Shown piece after piece: positions 52,692 through 60,827 of a DNA stretch of 64,000 bases. Every line of letters starts with the position of its first letter. Within the stretch, counting starts at the first letter, position 1. The translations under genes and the position numbers were made by a program. This stretch comes from Stigmatella aurantiaca (GTDB taxonomy: Bacteria; Myxococcota; Myxococcia; Myxococcales; Myxococcaceae), in assembly GCF_900109545.1 (NCBI RefSeq), contig NZ_FOAP01000006.1, positions 1 through 64,000 of the forward strand, read 5' to 3'. The notes beneath the pieces were generated by a model. It did not search any database. It had not been told where the DNA came from and saw only the letters and a list, made by a program, of their open reading frames with translations.

Positions 52692-53480
52692 ATGACCGCT
52701 GAGATTGATTGGGGACCCATTCGGGCACTGGGGCAGCACGTGATCGAGCGCGGCGAACCGCTTGAACTCACGGATGAGGTGCGCTCCCTCTTGCGAAGGT
52801 CCGCCTCGGAAGTGGCGATCTCTCCAGAGGATGCGGAGAACGCTCTACGCAGTGTGCCCACAGCCACCACGCTGCTCGGGGAGATCACGCGCCGCATCCG
52901 GGAAGGCTCAGACCGGCTAGGCGAGGCCCGACACCGGGCATATGACCTCAGGGACGCTGGGAACCTGGACGGCGCGGGCAGGCAGATGGAAGAGGTGCTC
53001 GCCGTTGAGGTCGTTCCGCTGTATCGCAAGCGCGCCGATGCCATGATTCGCGAGACAACCCGGCTCAAGTCGGTTGCTGCGAGCGGACAGGTCGATCCGA
53101 AACTCTCCGACCGGGCTCAGGTCCCGATCCTTCTCCATCGCGTTCAGCAAGGGCACCCGCTGGAACTCAACGAGGGGATGCGCGCGTTCCTGCGACGGTC
53201 CGCCGCTGACGTGGGCATGAGCGAGGCCGAGACGGAGCAGGCTCTAGCAACCCCTGAGAGTGCAGGGGCGCTTCTCCGGCAAATCATGGGGCGCCTTCGT
53301 GATGCCTCAGACCGGCTTGAGAGCGCCATGGAGCGGATGATGGAACTCCGGGATGCTGGAGATCTCGAAGGGGCACGCCAGCAAATCCGCGACTGGATGG
53401 CCGTGGAGGTCGTCCCGAGATACCGCCGCGCCGCCGAGGAGAACCTCGCGTATCTGGATTCGCTGTCACCGGCACCGTAA
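52692..53480 (+). CDS. DUF2379-family protein with two repeats, candidate immunity protein
   Basis: A 262-residue all-helical protein made of two tandem DUF2379/TIGR02267-type repeats (about 15-130 and 145-258). Each shows LELTDEVRSLLRRSASEV, then LLGEITRRIREGSDRL, LRDAGNLDGA and LAVEVVPLYR. The family is known from Myxococcales. It has no signal peptide, so it is cytoplasmic. It begins 8 nt after the lipoprotein gene and is probably translationally coupled to it. The proposed role is immunity to, or partnership with, that lipoprotein. This rests on gene order only. Confidence 0.75.
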   Translation: MTAEIDWGPIRALGQHVIERGEPLELTDEVRSLLRRSASEVAISPEDAENALRSVPTATTLLGEITRRIREGSDRLGEARHRAYDLRDAGNLDGAGRQMEEVLAVEVVPLYRKRADAMIRETTRLKSVAASGQVDPKLSDRAQVPILLHRVQQGHPLELNEGMRAFLRRSAADVGMSEAETEQALATPESAGALLRQIMGRLRDASDRLESAMERMMELRDAGDLEGARQQIRDWMAVEVVPRYRRAAEENLAYLDSLSPAP

Positions 53481-54095
53481 TCCCCGACCGTGCATCAATG
53501 CAGGACAGCCCCTTCCCGGCCGCGTGGAGGGCATGCGCGAGCCACCGCACCGAGGACGGCGAGAGGCGCGGGGGAATTGTCGCTTAATCGTTTTGGGGCC
53601 GGATGCTCGCTTGGGTCCCCCGACGCCGGAGGGGCGATGCAGGGCCAGAGCATGCTTCTGCTGCCCCAACAGCATCGCCCGGGTGATGGGCTCCGCGCAG
53701 CCGTCCACCTCTACTTCCTCGCCGCACTCTTCACGCGTAGGCGAGCGGTTGCCGAAATGCGCGGAGTTCACCTGCCGCTCGGCCAACCGGGCGCACTCCA
53801 CCAAGCGCTTCTCAAGTTCCCCCACCGCGTTATCACTTTGGACCAACGCCAGTAGGAGCGGCATGGACTGGCCCAGGGTGGAAGCCATCACCGCGCCTGT
53901 AGCCGGCGCCACGGTGCTGGCACCCTGGCCCAAGACAGCGGCGTGGCGGATCCGGCTGACGGTCTCCGTGTCGAGGCGTAAGTCCCCGCGCGAGGCGCGT
54001 TGAGGGTTGCTGGCACACTCCCTTTGGCGCTTCCTCCAATGGTGCCGGACAATTACGTGCGTATCGAATTGACTCCTCCGCATGCATTCGCGCAA
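53466..54095 (-). pseudogene. Truncated myxobacterial toxin-like gene fragment
   Basis: The conserved part lies at about 53640-53985 on the minus strand: TETVSRIRHAAVLGQGAS, then SMPLLLALVQSDNAVGELE, ECARLAERQVNSAHFGNR and REECGEEVEVDGCAEPITRA, then LLGQQKHALAL. This resembles the middle of a family of myxobacterial nuclease-type toxins in which QQKHALAL is followed by the catalytic domain. Here that domain is replaced by low-quality Arg/Pro-rich sequence, and the 5' part is also missing. It is annotated as a both-ends-truncated fragment. The toxin link is from memory of the family and is tentative. Confidence 0.4.
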
Positions 54096-54157
54096 GGCAT
54101 TGTGGCATCATGCCCAAACAGCAATTGCCTATAGCACCACATTCTTTTGGAGGAAAA

Positions 54158-54454
54158 ATGCGCCGACTATTGGTTCTGGGTCTTACCGCCATCGGAGTTC
54201 AGCTCGGCTGCGGAGGGGTTGCGGCCGAGACCGATATGGAGGTGCAGTCCGATTCAACATCACAAGAACTCATGTTGCTTATCTGCCAGACCGACCATCG
54301 CGCTTTATTCTACAGTGACAGCACACGCACTACTGTGGTCGGCGATGAGCGGTGTTATTGCGGCCGTACGCCAACGCTAACTGGCAGGCGGACTCCTTAC
54401 TCGGAGACACTCTTCCTTGAAGAGTGCCCGGGGCTCGCACCGGCCCGCCAATAA
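54158..54454 (+). CDS. Small lipoprotein, unknown function (98 aa)
   Basis: A 98-residue protein with a lipoprotein signal (MRRLLVLGLTAIGVQLGC). The mature part has four cysteines (LLICQTDH, DERCYCGR, EECPG), which could form two disulphides. The ATG at 54158 has an ideal GGAGG at 5 nt. Base composition is clearly lower in GC than in neighbouring genes, suggesting recent acquisition. No family was recognised. Its position between toxin debris and the Tox-REase-5 locus makes it a possible member of that accessory island. Confidence 0.7.
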   Translation: MRRLLVLGLTAIGVQLGCGGVAAETDMEVQSDSTSQELMLLICQTDHRALFYSDSTRTTVVGDERCYCGRTPTLTGRRTPYSETLFLEECPGLAPARQ

Positions 54455-54633
54455 TCCAGGCACAACCACAGGCAGTGCGAGAGCCACGACAGCATGGATG
54501 ACGTGCGTTTCGCGGGCTCGGATTCGCCGCTCGGCTTCCGGCCTGAAGGCGTGCACCTCGGGCACTTGCGAGAGCCTTTGCGCCAGCCCGCCCGAGCCCG
54601 TGTCGTACGAGGGAGCAACCTACGACCATGCAG

Positions 54634-55356
54634 TCACCCTGCCGGCCAGGGCTGCAACGGCCGCAGCAGCCTGGCCCGGTCCAGCAGTTCGTGGACGCGA
54701 GCAGCCAGCGCGACGTGCTCCGGGTTGGAAACGGTGAACCGCTCGGGAGTGAGGATGACGAGGGTGCCCTTGTCCTCCACAGGCTCGATGCACACGGGAG
54801 CAGGCAGCGGGGGTACCGTGCCGCGCATTCGCGAGAAGTACATGATCCAGCCCACAAAGGTGCCTGGGTGTGGAAACCCCTTCACCGCCATCTGCCGGTG
54901 CGCGGCGGACGTAGCAATCCCCCATTCCGGCTCCCAGGCCAGGGCCATGGCGCGCAGCACCGCGGTCATGACAGGAGCGGTCAGCACCCGCCCCGCATGA
55001 GGTCCTCGGGTGTAGGGCTCTAGTACGCAGGAAGATGGAAGCCGGAGGGAGGATGAACCACACGCCCCGTCAACGCCGGACGTTTCCTGTAGGTTTTCGC
55101 CCGTCCACAAATGGAACGAGAAGCCATCACCGATCTGATGCTCGTCCTGTGCGAACAGCTTCTGGAAGTGCGAGGCATCTGCCGTGAACTGGAGTTTGCG
55201 TGCTTCCTCGAGGGAGTCTGCTGTCTCATACCAGCGGGTCCACGCCGGGTCGCAGCGCCCCAGAAGGTGGAAGAAACGCTCCGCGCGCCGCGCGCAAGCC
55301 TCGGCGGATTCGGACCGGGCGAGCCAGAAGGAGGCGGCGTAATGGTTCTCTATCAT
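54634..55356 (-). CDS. Imm52-family immunity protein
   Basis: A 240-residue protein of the Imm52 family, the partner immunity of Tox-REase-5 toxins. It shows the typical start (NHYAASFWLARSESAEACARRAERFF), a WYETADSLEEA segment and the conserved GFPHPGTFVGWIMYFSRMRG and EPVEDKGTLVILT blocks. No signal peptide. The upstream toxin gene ends inside the start region. A GTG at 55374 would overlap its stop by GTGA, while the ATG at 55356 has AGGAG and a family-like N-terminus and was chosen. It should neutralise the toxin encoded next to it. Confidence 0.85.
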   Translation of the reverse strand: MIENHYAASFWLARSESAEACARRAERFFHLLGRCDPAWTRWYETADSLEEARKLQFTADASHFQKLFAQDEHQIGDGFSFHLWTGENLQETSGVDGACGSSSLRLPSSCVLEPYTRGPHAGRVLTAPVMTAVLRAMALAWEPEWGIATSAAHRQMAVKGFPHPGTFVGWIMYFSRMRGTVPPLPAPVCIEPVEDKGTLVILTPERFTVSNPEHVALAARVHELLDRARLLRPLQPWPAG

Positions 55357-55370
55357 CTCCTGTCTACTCC

Positions 55371-56804
55371 TCACGGAACCGGGGGAACATGGATGACCTC
55401 AATGGGGAGGCCCACTCTCTCGAAGAGCAGTCTGAGTGCACCCGCGAGTTTCTCTTCAGCGACGATCCACCGGATGGGAATTCCATTGGCGGCTTCGAAC
55501 TGGCGCCTCGCCTGATCAAGCATCTGGTCGCGCCCCCTGAAGATCCTGAGAAAGTTCAGATCCTTATCGACCCACTGCGCGTAGCCGGTGCTCTTGGTTT
55601 CGAGCAGAACCCCATCATCGAAGCCGTCGAATTTCACGGACTTGTCACCCAGCTTGACGCGGTAGACGTAGCCTTCGGGGGCTCCCGTCACCTGAGCCTG
55701 ATAGCAGCACGAGTGTTCGGGCATATCCTCGTTTGCCTTGACCCATTCACCCGGGCCACCGGGGCTGGGCGGCGCAACCTGCGCGCCCGCTTTCCTCCCC
55801 GCGCCGTCGCGCGTCACCATGGAGACAGCGTTGGGGGCCAGTACGAGGGAGACGCCCTCAGCAGTGAGGGCGACTGACTCCACCTGGGCCAGAGCAGAGG
55901 CCGTGAAGCGGATGTTCAGCTGCGTCTCGGCCACCAGCGCGGCCTGCCCGGCCCCAGGCAACTTCGGCAGGGCCGTCGCCAAGCCCGAAGCCGTGTTGCC
56001 TAGGGCCACCATGCCCAGCATGACGAAGGCTCGAGCTGCCTTCTCCCCCATCGTGTCCCCAAACTTTTCTCCGGCGGCGTAGATGCCGTCGAAGGTGGTG
56101 GCCTGATCCACGTCCTTCATGAGCACCAGCCACCCATCCATGAGGCGCCACACCGTGTCCCAGCCCAGGTAGGCCATGGCCCCCAGCGTCATCAGCGCGG
56201 CAATGCCCTTGCTCACGGGCTCGGGCAGTGCGAGCAGAATGGCATACAGAGTCAGGCCGCCCACTACTGTGGCCACCACCGCCTGAGGGCTCACCATCCG
56301 GGCGAGTTCCTCCTTCATGGCCCCCAGTACCTTGCTGTGAGCAATCGCCATGGCCAGTGCGTACTTGGCATCCCCCTCCAGGAAGGGCTTGTCCACCAGC
56401 AGGCGCAGGCAATCTCCACCTCCCCAGCCTTGCTCACACCACAGCAGGTAGCGGTGCTTCAGCTCGCCGTCCTCTGGCAACAGGCGCACGTTCCGGGTGT
56501 TCCCCGGCGCCGAAGCCATGAGGCGCTGGCTTTTGCCCTCATACAGGAACCAGCCGCTTCGCTCGGGCACTCCGAATACCTGCCGGGCGTGCTCCAAGGG
56601 CCGCTTCACTCGCGGCACAGCGGGGGCATGTTGCGAGACGGCTTTCTTGAACTCCTTTTCGCTCACCGCTACCGGATCCATGTCGCGGCGCGGCGCGTGG
56701 ACGATGGGCTCGCCCTGGTTTGTGTCCAAGCGGACGACAGCCCTCGTTGAGGCGCTGCACCCTGAGAGGACCATGAACAGCAGCAGGGCTGCCGAGCGCG
56801 GCAT
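55371..56804 (-). CDS. Lipoprotein toxin with C-terminal Tox-REase-5 nuclease domain
   Basis: A 477-residue toxin. The lipobox is MVLSGC at the N-terminus. Central hydrophobic segments follow (AVVATVVGGLTLYAILLAL and KGIAALMTLGAMAYLG, about 180-235), which may be membrane-active translocation helices. The C-terminal about 110 residues (from CCYQAQVTGAP) match the restriction-endonuclease-fold toxin 5 family, with KFDGFDDGVLLETKSTGY carrying the D...E-x-K catalytic pattern. The ATG at 56804 is preceded by AGGAGG at 7 nt and places the lipobox correctly. With the adjacent Imm52 gene it forms a complete toxin-immunity unit. Delivery by outer-membrane exchange (SitA-like) is inferred from the lipobox. 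Confidence 0.85.
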   Translation of the reverse strand: MPRSAALLLFMVLSGCSASTRAVVRLDTNQGEPIVHAPRRDMDPVAVSEKEFKKAVSQHAPAVPRVKRPLEHARQVFGVPERSGWFLYEGKSQRLMASAPGNTRNVRLLPEDGELKHRYLLWCEQGWGGGDCLRLLVDKPFLEGDAKYALAMAIAHSKVLGAMKEELARMVSPQAVVATVVGGLTLYAILLALPEPVSKGIAALMTLGAMAYLGWDTVWRLMDGWLVLMKDVDQATTFDGIYAAGEKFGDTMGEKAARAFVMLGMVALGNTASGLATALPKLPGAGQAALVAETQLNIRFTASALAQVESVALTAEGVSLVLAPNAVSMVTRDGAGRKAGAQVAPPSPGGPGEWVKANEDMPEHSCCYQAQVTGAPEGYVYRVKLGDKSVKFDGFDDGVLLETKSTGYAQWVDKDLNFLRIFRGRDQMLDQARRQFEAANGIPIRWIVAEEKLAGALRLLFERVGLPIEVIHVPPVP

Positions 56805-56976
56805 CTGGAGCCTCCTGGCCATGGGTCCCGCGCGCCGGGAGCACCACCCGAGATTACAGGGGAGCCATGGCATGCCCGTCAATCATCGGAGCTCGCGGAC
56901 GCTGGGAACAGAGGGAATGTTACCCCATCATGGCTCCGGTAGCCCCGCGGTTCCCGCCCGGCTTCCCGGAAAGTTC

Positions 56977-58299
56977 ATGATCCGAAGCGAAACCTCCCGC
57001 CAGATCTGGTCAATCGCCCTGCCCGCGATGCTGACGAACGTCGCGACGGCGCTATTCGGTTTGGCCGACATGTGGGCGATCGGACGCCTCGGAGACGCAC
57101 CCGCACAAGGTGCGGTCGAGCTCGGCGCCAAGTTCATGCTCGGCCTGCTCAACGCGTTCAACTTCCTTCGCACCAGCACCGTGGCGCTGACCGCGCAAGG
57201 CAGCGGACGGGGGGACGCTGGCACCCAAGGACAGACGCTTGCCCGTGCCATGTCTGTGGCGATAGCGATCGGCGTGCTGCTGCTCCTGGCGATGCCCTGG
57301 ACCCTCTCGGCCGGCCTCGATCTGCTGGAGGCGAGCGGCTCGGTACGCGAGGGTGCTCAGACCTACGTCGCGATCCGGTATTGGGCAGGGCCCGTCTGGC
57401 TCGCCAACTGCGTGCTGGTGGGCTGGCTGATCGGCCAACGCAAGGTGCGCCATGTCCTTTACGTCGAGATCACCGCCAATCTCGTCCACATCGCCCTCGA
57501 CCTGCTGCTGGTGCTGGCAGCTGGCTGGGGCGTAGCCGGCGTGGCGATTGCCACCGTCAGCTCGGAAGTCCTGAAGTTCGCGCTGCTCGCCGCGATCGTC
57601 CTGCGCGGGGGGGCGGCGCGTGAGGCCATGGCGGCCCTGGGCCGCCGCGAAACCTGGGCGCGGCCGGAGCTGATGCGCCTGTTCGCGCTCAACCGGGACC
57701 TTTTCATACGCACCCTGCTGTTGACCGGCGCCATCTTGCTTTTCGCGCGGAGCGGCGCCCAGTCCGGGCCGGTAGCGCTGGCGGCCAACGGCATCCTGTT
57801 CCAACTCTTCATGCTCGCGACACTTCTGCTCGACGGCTTCGAGAGCGCGGCACAGGTGCTGTGCGGCGAAGCGGTGGGTGCGGCTGCGCGCCGGCGCTTC
57901 GACGCGGCGGTCCGCGGAACGCTCGTTTGGGGCGGAGCGACGGGTCTTGCGGTATCGGGCGTCTATGCGCTGGCCGGTCCGCAACTTGCCGGCGCGTTCA
58001 GCACGGACCCGCAAGTCATTGCCGCAACTGGCGAGTATGCTCCGTGGCTCGCGCTGCTGCCGATGCTGGGAGTGGCCTCATTCGTTCTCGACGGAGTGTT
58101 CGTAGGCGCAGCTTGGACGCGGGCCATGCTGGGCACGATGGCTGCGGCAATGGCCGTGTACCTTGCGTTGCTGGCGCTGCTGCAGCCGCTGGGCAACCAC
58201 GGGCTTTGGGCGGCCTTCGCCGCGATGTTCGCGGTCCGGGCACTCGGCCAGGCCATGGTCCTTCCGCGCCTCGCCCGGCGCAGCTTCAGCGCTTCCTGA
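56977..58299 (+). CDS. MATE-family efflux protein (DinF-like)
   Basis: A 440-residue, 12-helix MATE exporter. It begins IWSIALPAMLTNVATALFGLADMWAIGRLG, typical of the DinF branch, and ends with a VRALGQAMVLPRLARR tail. It exports cationic drugs or metabolites in exchange for Na+ or H+. The ATG at 56977 has GGAAAG upstream; the open frame beyond is the opposite strand of the toxin gene. Codon choice includes more GCG, ATC and GAT runs than neighbouring genes, hinting at acquisition from another proteobacterial lineage. It is divergent from the Tox-REase-5 gene. Confidence 0.93.
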   Translation: MIRSETSRQIWSIALPAMLTNVATALFGLADMWAIGRLGDAPAQGAVELGAKFMLGLLNAFNFLRTSTVALTAQGSGRGDAGTQGQTLARAMSVAIAIGVLLLLAMPWTLSAGLDLLEASGSVREGAQTYVAIRYWAGPVWLANCVLVGWLIGQRKVRHVLYVEITANLVHIALDLLLVLAAGWGVAGVAIATVSSEVLKFALLAAIVLRGGAAREAMAALGRRETWARPELMRLFALNRDLFIRTLLLTGAILLFARSGAQSGPVALAANGILFQLFMLATLLLDGFESAAQVLCGEAVGAAARRRFDAAVRGTLVWGGATGLAVSGVYALAGPQLAGAFSTDPQVIAATGEYAPWLALLPMLGVASFVLDGVFVGAAWTRAMLGTMAAAMAVYLALLALLQPLGNHGLWAAFAAMFAVRALGQAMVLPRLARRSFSAS

Positions 58300-58328
58300 A
58301 CACGGGTCCGCCGGCCGCTGGCGTGGCG

Positions 58329-60452
58329 TCAGCTGCCCCCGGCTTCCACGGGAAGGCGCAGCGTGAACCGCGCCCCGCCGCCGAGCTCACTCTCCACGTC
58401 GAGCGTCCCGCCGTGGCGCTCGGCAATCTGACGGCTGATGTGCAAGCCGAGGCCGAGCCCGGTGATGCTCCGGCTGGCCACGGCCCGCTCGAAGCGCTGG
58501 AAGATGCGCTGCAGATCCCGTGGTGCAATCCCAGGGCCCTGGTCGCTGACCGAAAGCTCCGCCCGGTCTCCGCGCCGGCCCACGTCGATGCGCACGGGCT
58601 TCCCCTCGCCGTACTTCAGGGCGTTGGCGAGGAGGTTGTCGAGCACCTGCGCCAACCGGGCCCGGTCCCCGTGGACCCGTGCATCTTCAGAGACCTCCAC
58701 CGTGAGGGCGACGCCTGCTGACTGGAAGACCTCGCTCACCTGATGCACCGTCTCGGTCACCAGCTCCTGGACCGACAAGGGCGCCATGTCCATGGTCAGC
58801 ATCCCGGTGGCAATCCGGGACACGTCGAGCATGTCGTCGATGAGCCGCTCCACGCGCCGCAGCTGGCGAGTGGCCACCCCAAGGCGGGTGTTCAACGCCT
58901 CGGCGGGGAGCCCGGCCGGGACCGGCTTCCTCAACGAGCGGCCTACCAGCTCGAGCTGAAGCTTCAGCGAGGTGAGAGGCGTCTTGAGCTCGTGGGAGCA
59001 GATGCTGAGGAACTCGTCGCGAGCGGAGATCGCCTCGGTGGCCCGCTCATAAAGCCGCGAGTTCTCCACTGCCTGCGCGGCCTTCCCGGCGAGCTGCTTC
59101 GCGTAGGAGAGGTCCCGCTCCGTGTAGCTGCGCCGGGATGAGGCGAGGAGCAAGGACAGGACCCCGAGCACCCTGCCGCGCGCCACGAGCGGCACGCAGA
59201 TCATCGAGTGCACCTCCGCCTCGAGGATGACCTGGGCGTGCTCGTCGCTGAGGGCGATCTGCCCGATCTTCTCGCGCTCGATGACCGGGATGAGCAGGGG
59301 CCTCGCCTCGAAAAGCGCCCGGGCAGGAGGGTTCTCCAGACGGTCCTTTCTGATGGCGAAGCGGGCGACCTTCGCCTTGACGAGCTCGTGCCGCGGGTCC
59401 GCGATGACGACCTCTGCACGGCGGACCGAGCCGTCGTCCTCGAGCAGGTCGATGAGGCACCAGTCTCCGAGCGTGGGCACCGCGAGCCGTGCCAGCGCGG
59501 AGAGCGTCTCGCGAGGATCCAGTGACGAGGCCAGGACGTCTCCTGCGTTGGAGATGAACCGGCGCATCTCCTCCTCTCGCCGCTGCTCACGGATGTCGCG
59601 CACGATGGCGACGTACCCGAAGACCTCTCCGCCGGCCGAGCGCACCACCGAGGACAGGGTGCTCGTGAGGATGAGCTCACCGCTGCGGTGGCGGTAGCTC
59701 ACCTCGCGAGCCTCCGCTCCGGGCGTGTGCTCCGGCTCCGTCCCCTCGGCATCGAGGAGGGACGCGGGCCGTCCGATGAGTTCATCCGGCGCATAGCCGA
59801 AGAGCGCGTTCGCCGCCGGGTTCACGAGCACGATGATGCGCTCGGGCGAGGTCATGATCACCGGCTCCGGGAGGTGCTGGTAGACGGCCTCGAACTCCGC
59901 GCTCTTGCGGAGGATGAGCTCCTGCGCCTCTCGCCGCTCGGTGACGTCCTCGTGGATGAGGACCAGTTGCCGGACCTCGCCGGCCGCGTCCTTCACGGGA
60001 TAGAGGTTCCCCTCGACCCACCGCGCACGGCCTGCGAGCTGGGGCTCGGCCGCGTCGTAGCGGATGGCCGGGATGCGGCTGTTCTCGCCTCGCAGGGCCC
60101 GTAGGAAGTACGGGAGGATGCCGTGCTTCTCGATCTGGGGGTCCGTCAGGACGTTGTAGTCGCGGAGGATGAAGTTCTCGATCACGTCCGGCGGGATGAG
60201 CCAGAGCGCGCGCCATGCCGCGTTGACCTGCAGCGTCCGGCCCGAGACGTCGATCAGCTGGATGCTCAGCGGCGCATTCTCGAAGAGTGTGCGCAGGCGC
60301 TCCTGCGTCTCGGCGAGCAACTGCCCCTGGCTTTTGACCTTCGCTTCGAGCAACGCGTTGAGCTGCTCGAGCTGAAGGGCCGTCCGGCCGTGGCCGACGT
60401 CGTCATGCATGAAGGCATTCTCGTCTGTTGTGACTCCCAACACATAGCTCAC
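58329..60452 (-). CDS. Hybrid-input sensor histidine kinase (PAS-PAS-GAF-HisKA-HATPase)
   Basis: A 707-residue soluble histidine kinase. A short coiled N-terminus is followed by two PAS domains (about 50-175 and 185-300), a GAF domain (about 315-470) and HisKA with the phospho-acceptor His487 in SHELKTPLTSLKL. The HATPase domain has DNLLANALKY (N box), DQGPGIA (G1) and GLGLGLHI (G2). There is no membrane segment and no receiver domain, and no response regulator lies in the window, so it is an orphan as seen here. The signal is unknown. The start is uncertain: a GTG at 60452 or an ATG at 60410; neither has a strong ribosome binding site. Confidence 0.92.
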   Translation of the reverse strand: MSYVLGVTTDENAFMHDDVGHGRTALQLEQLNALLEAKVKSQGQLLAETQERLRTLFENAPLSIQLIDVSGRTLQVNAAWRALWLIPPDVIENFILRDYNVLTDPQIEKHGILPYFLRALRGENSRIPAIRYDAAEPQLAGRARWVEGNLYPVKDAAGEVRQLVLIHEDVTERREAQELILRKSAEFEAVYQHLPEPVIMTSPERIIVLVNPAANALFGYAPDELIGRPASLLDAEGTEPEHTPGAEAREVSYRHRSGELILTSTLSSVVRSAGGEVFGYVAIVRDIREQRREEEMRRFISNAGDVLASSLDPRETLSALARLAVPTLGDWCLIDLLEDDGSVRRAEVVIADPRHELVKAKVARFAIRKDRLENPPARALFEARPLLIPVIEREKIGQIALSDEHAQVILEAEVHSMICVPLVARGRVLGVLSLLLASSRRSYTERDLSYAKQLAGKAAQAVENSRLYERATEAISARDEFLSICSHELKTPLTSLKLQLELVGRSLRKPVPAGLPAEALNTRLGVATRQLRRVERLIDDMLDVSRIATGMLTMDMAPLSVQELVTETVHQVSEVFQSAGVALTVEVSEDARVHGDRARLAQVLDNLLANALKYGEGKPVRIDVGRRGDRAELSVSDQGPGIAPRDLQRIFQRFERAVASRSITGLGLGLHISRQIAERHGGTLDVESELGGGARFTLRLPVEAGGS

Positions 60453-60827
60453 AAGCGGGCTTCAGGCTGGGGCGGCGTGTCGCCGAGGTTGAGCAGCGCC
60501 GAGACGCGCCCCGGCTGGGTCTTTGTGTTGGAGCACGTACAGTCGCGACCTTTCTTTCAACAAGACCGGCGGACCGCGGAGTCCCCGGAGTACGATGGCC
60601 GACGTAGGCGCAGAGGCGAGCGGAGAGTTCGCCCAGCCCCTTGCGGACGCCGCCGTCGAGCAGGCCGAGTGGGGAGGTCCAACCCTTTGACAGGGGCAAC
60701 GATCTGCTCGAAGGTGACCGGCCGTGCGCCCTTCTGCCAACTTGTCGAGCGGCGGCGCAAGCGTCAGTGGACGGCGGCCATGACCGCGTCCAGGGCCACA
60801 TCGGATCGACAACAGAGGGGTCGTCGT
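60453..60827. other. Intergenic region between kinase and GH31 genes
   Basis: About 375 bases with no supported gene. Several overlapping open frames on the minus strand are Arg/Ser-rich and lack motifs or ribosome binding sites. The region must hold the divergent promoters of the kinase and the GH31 gene. Confidence 0.5.

Noticed and set aside
60557-60801. Overlapping minus-strand ORFs in the gap before the GH31 gene
   Set aside because: Arg/Pro/Ser-rich, no ribosome binding site, no motif; treated as non-coding.
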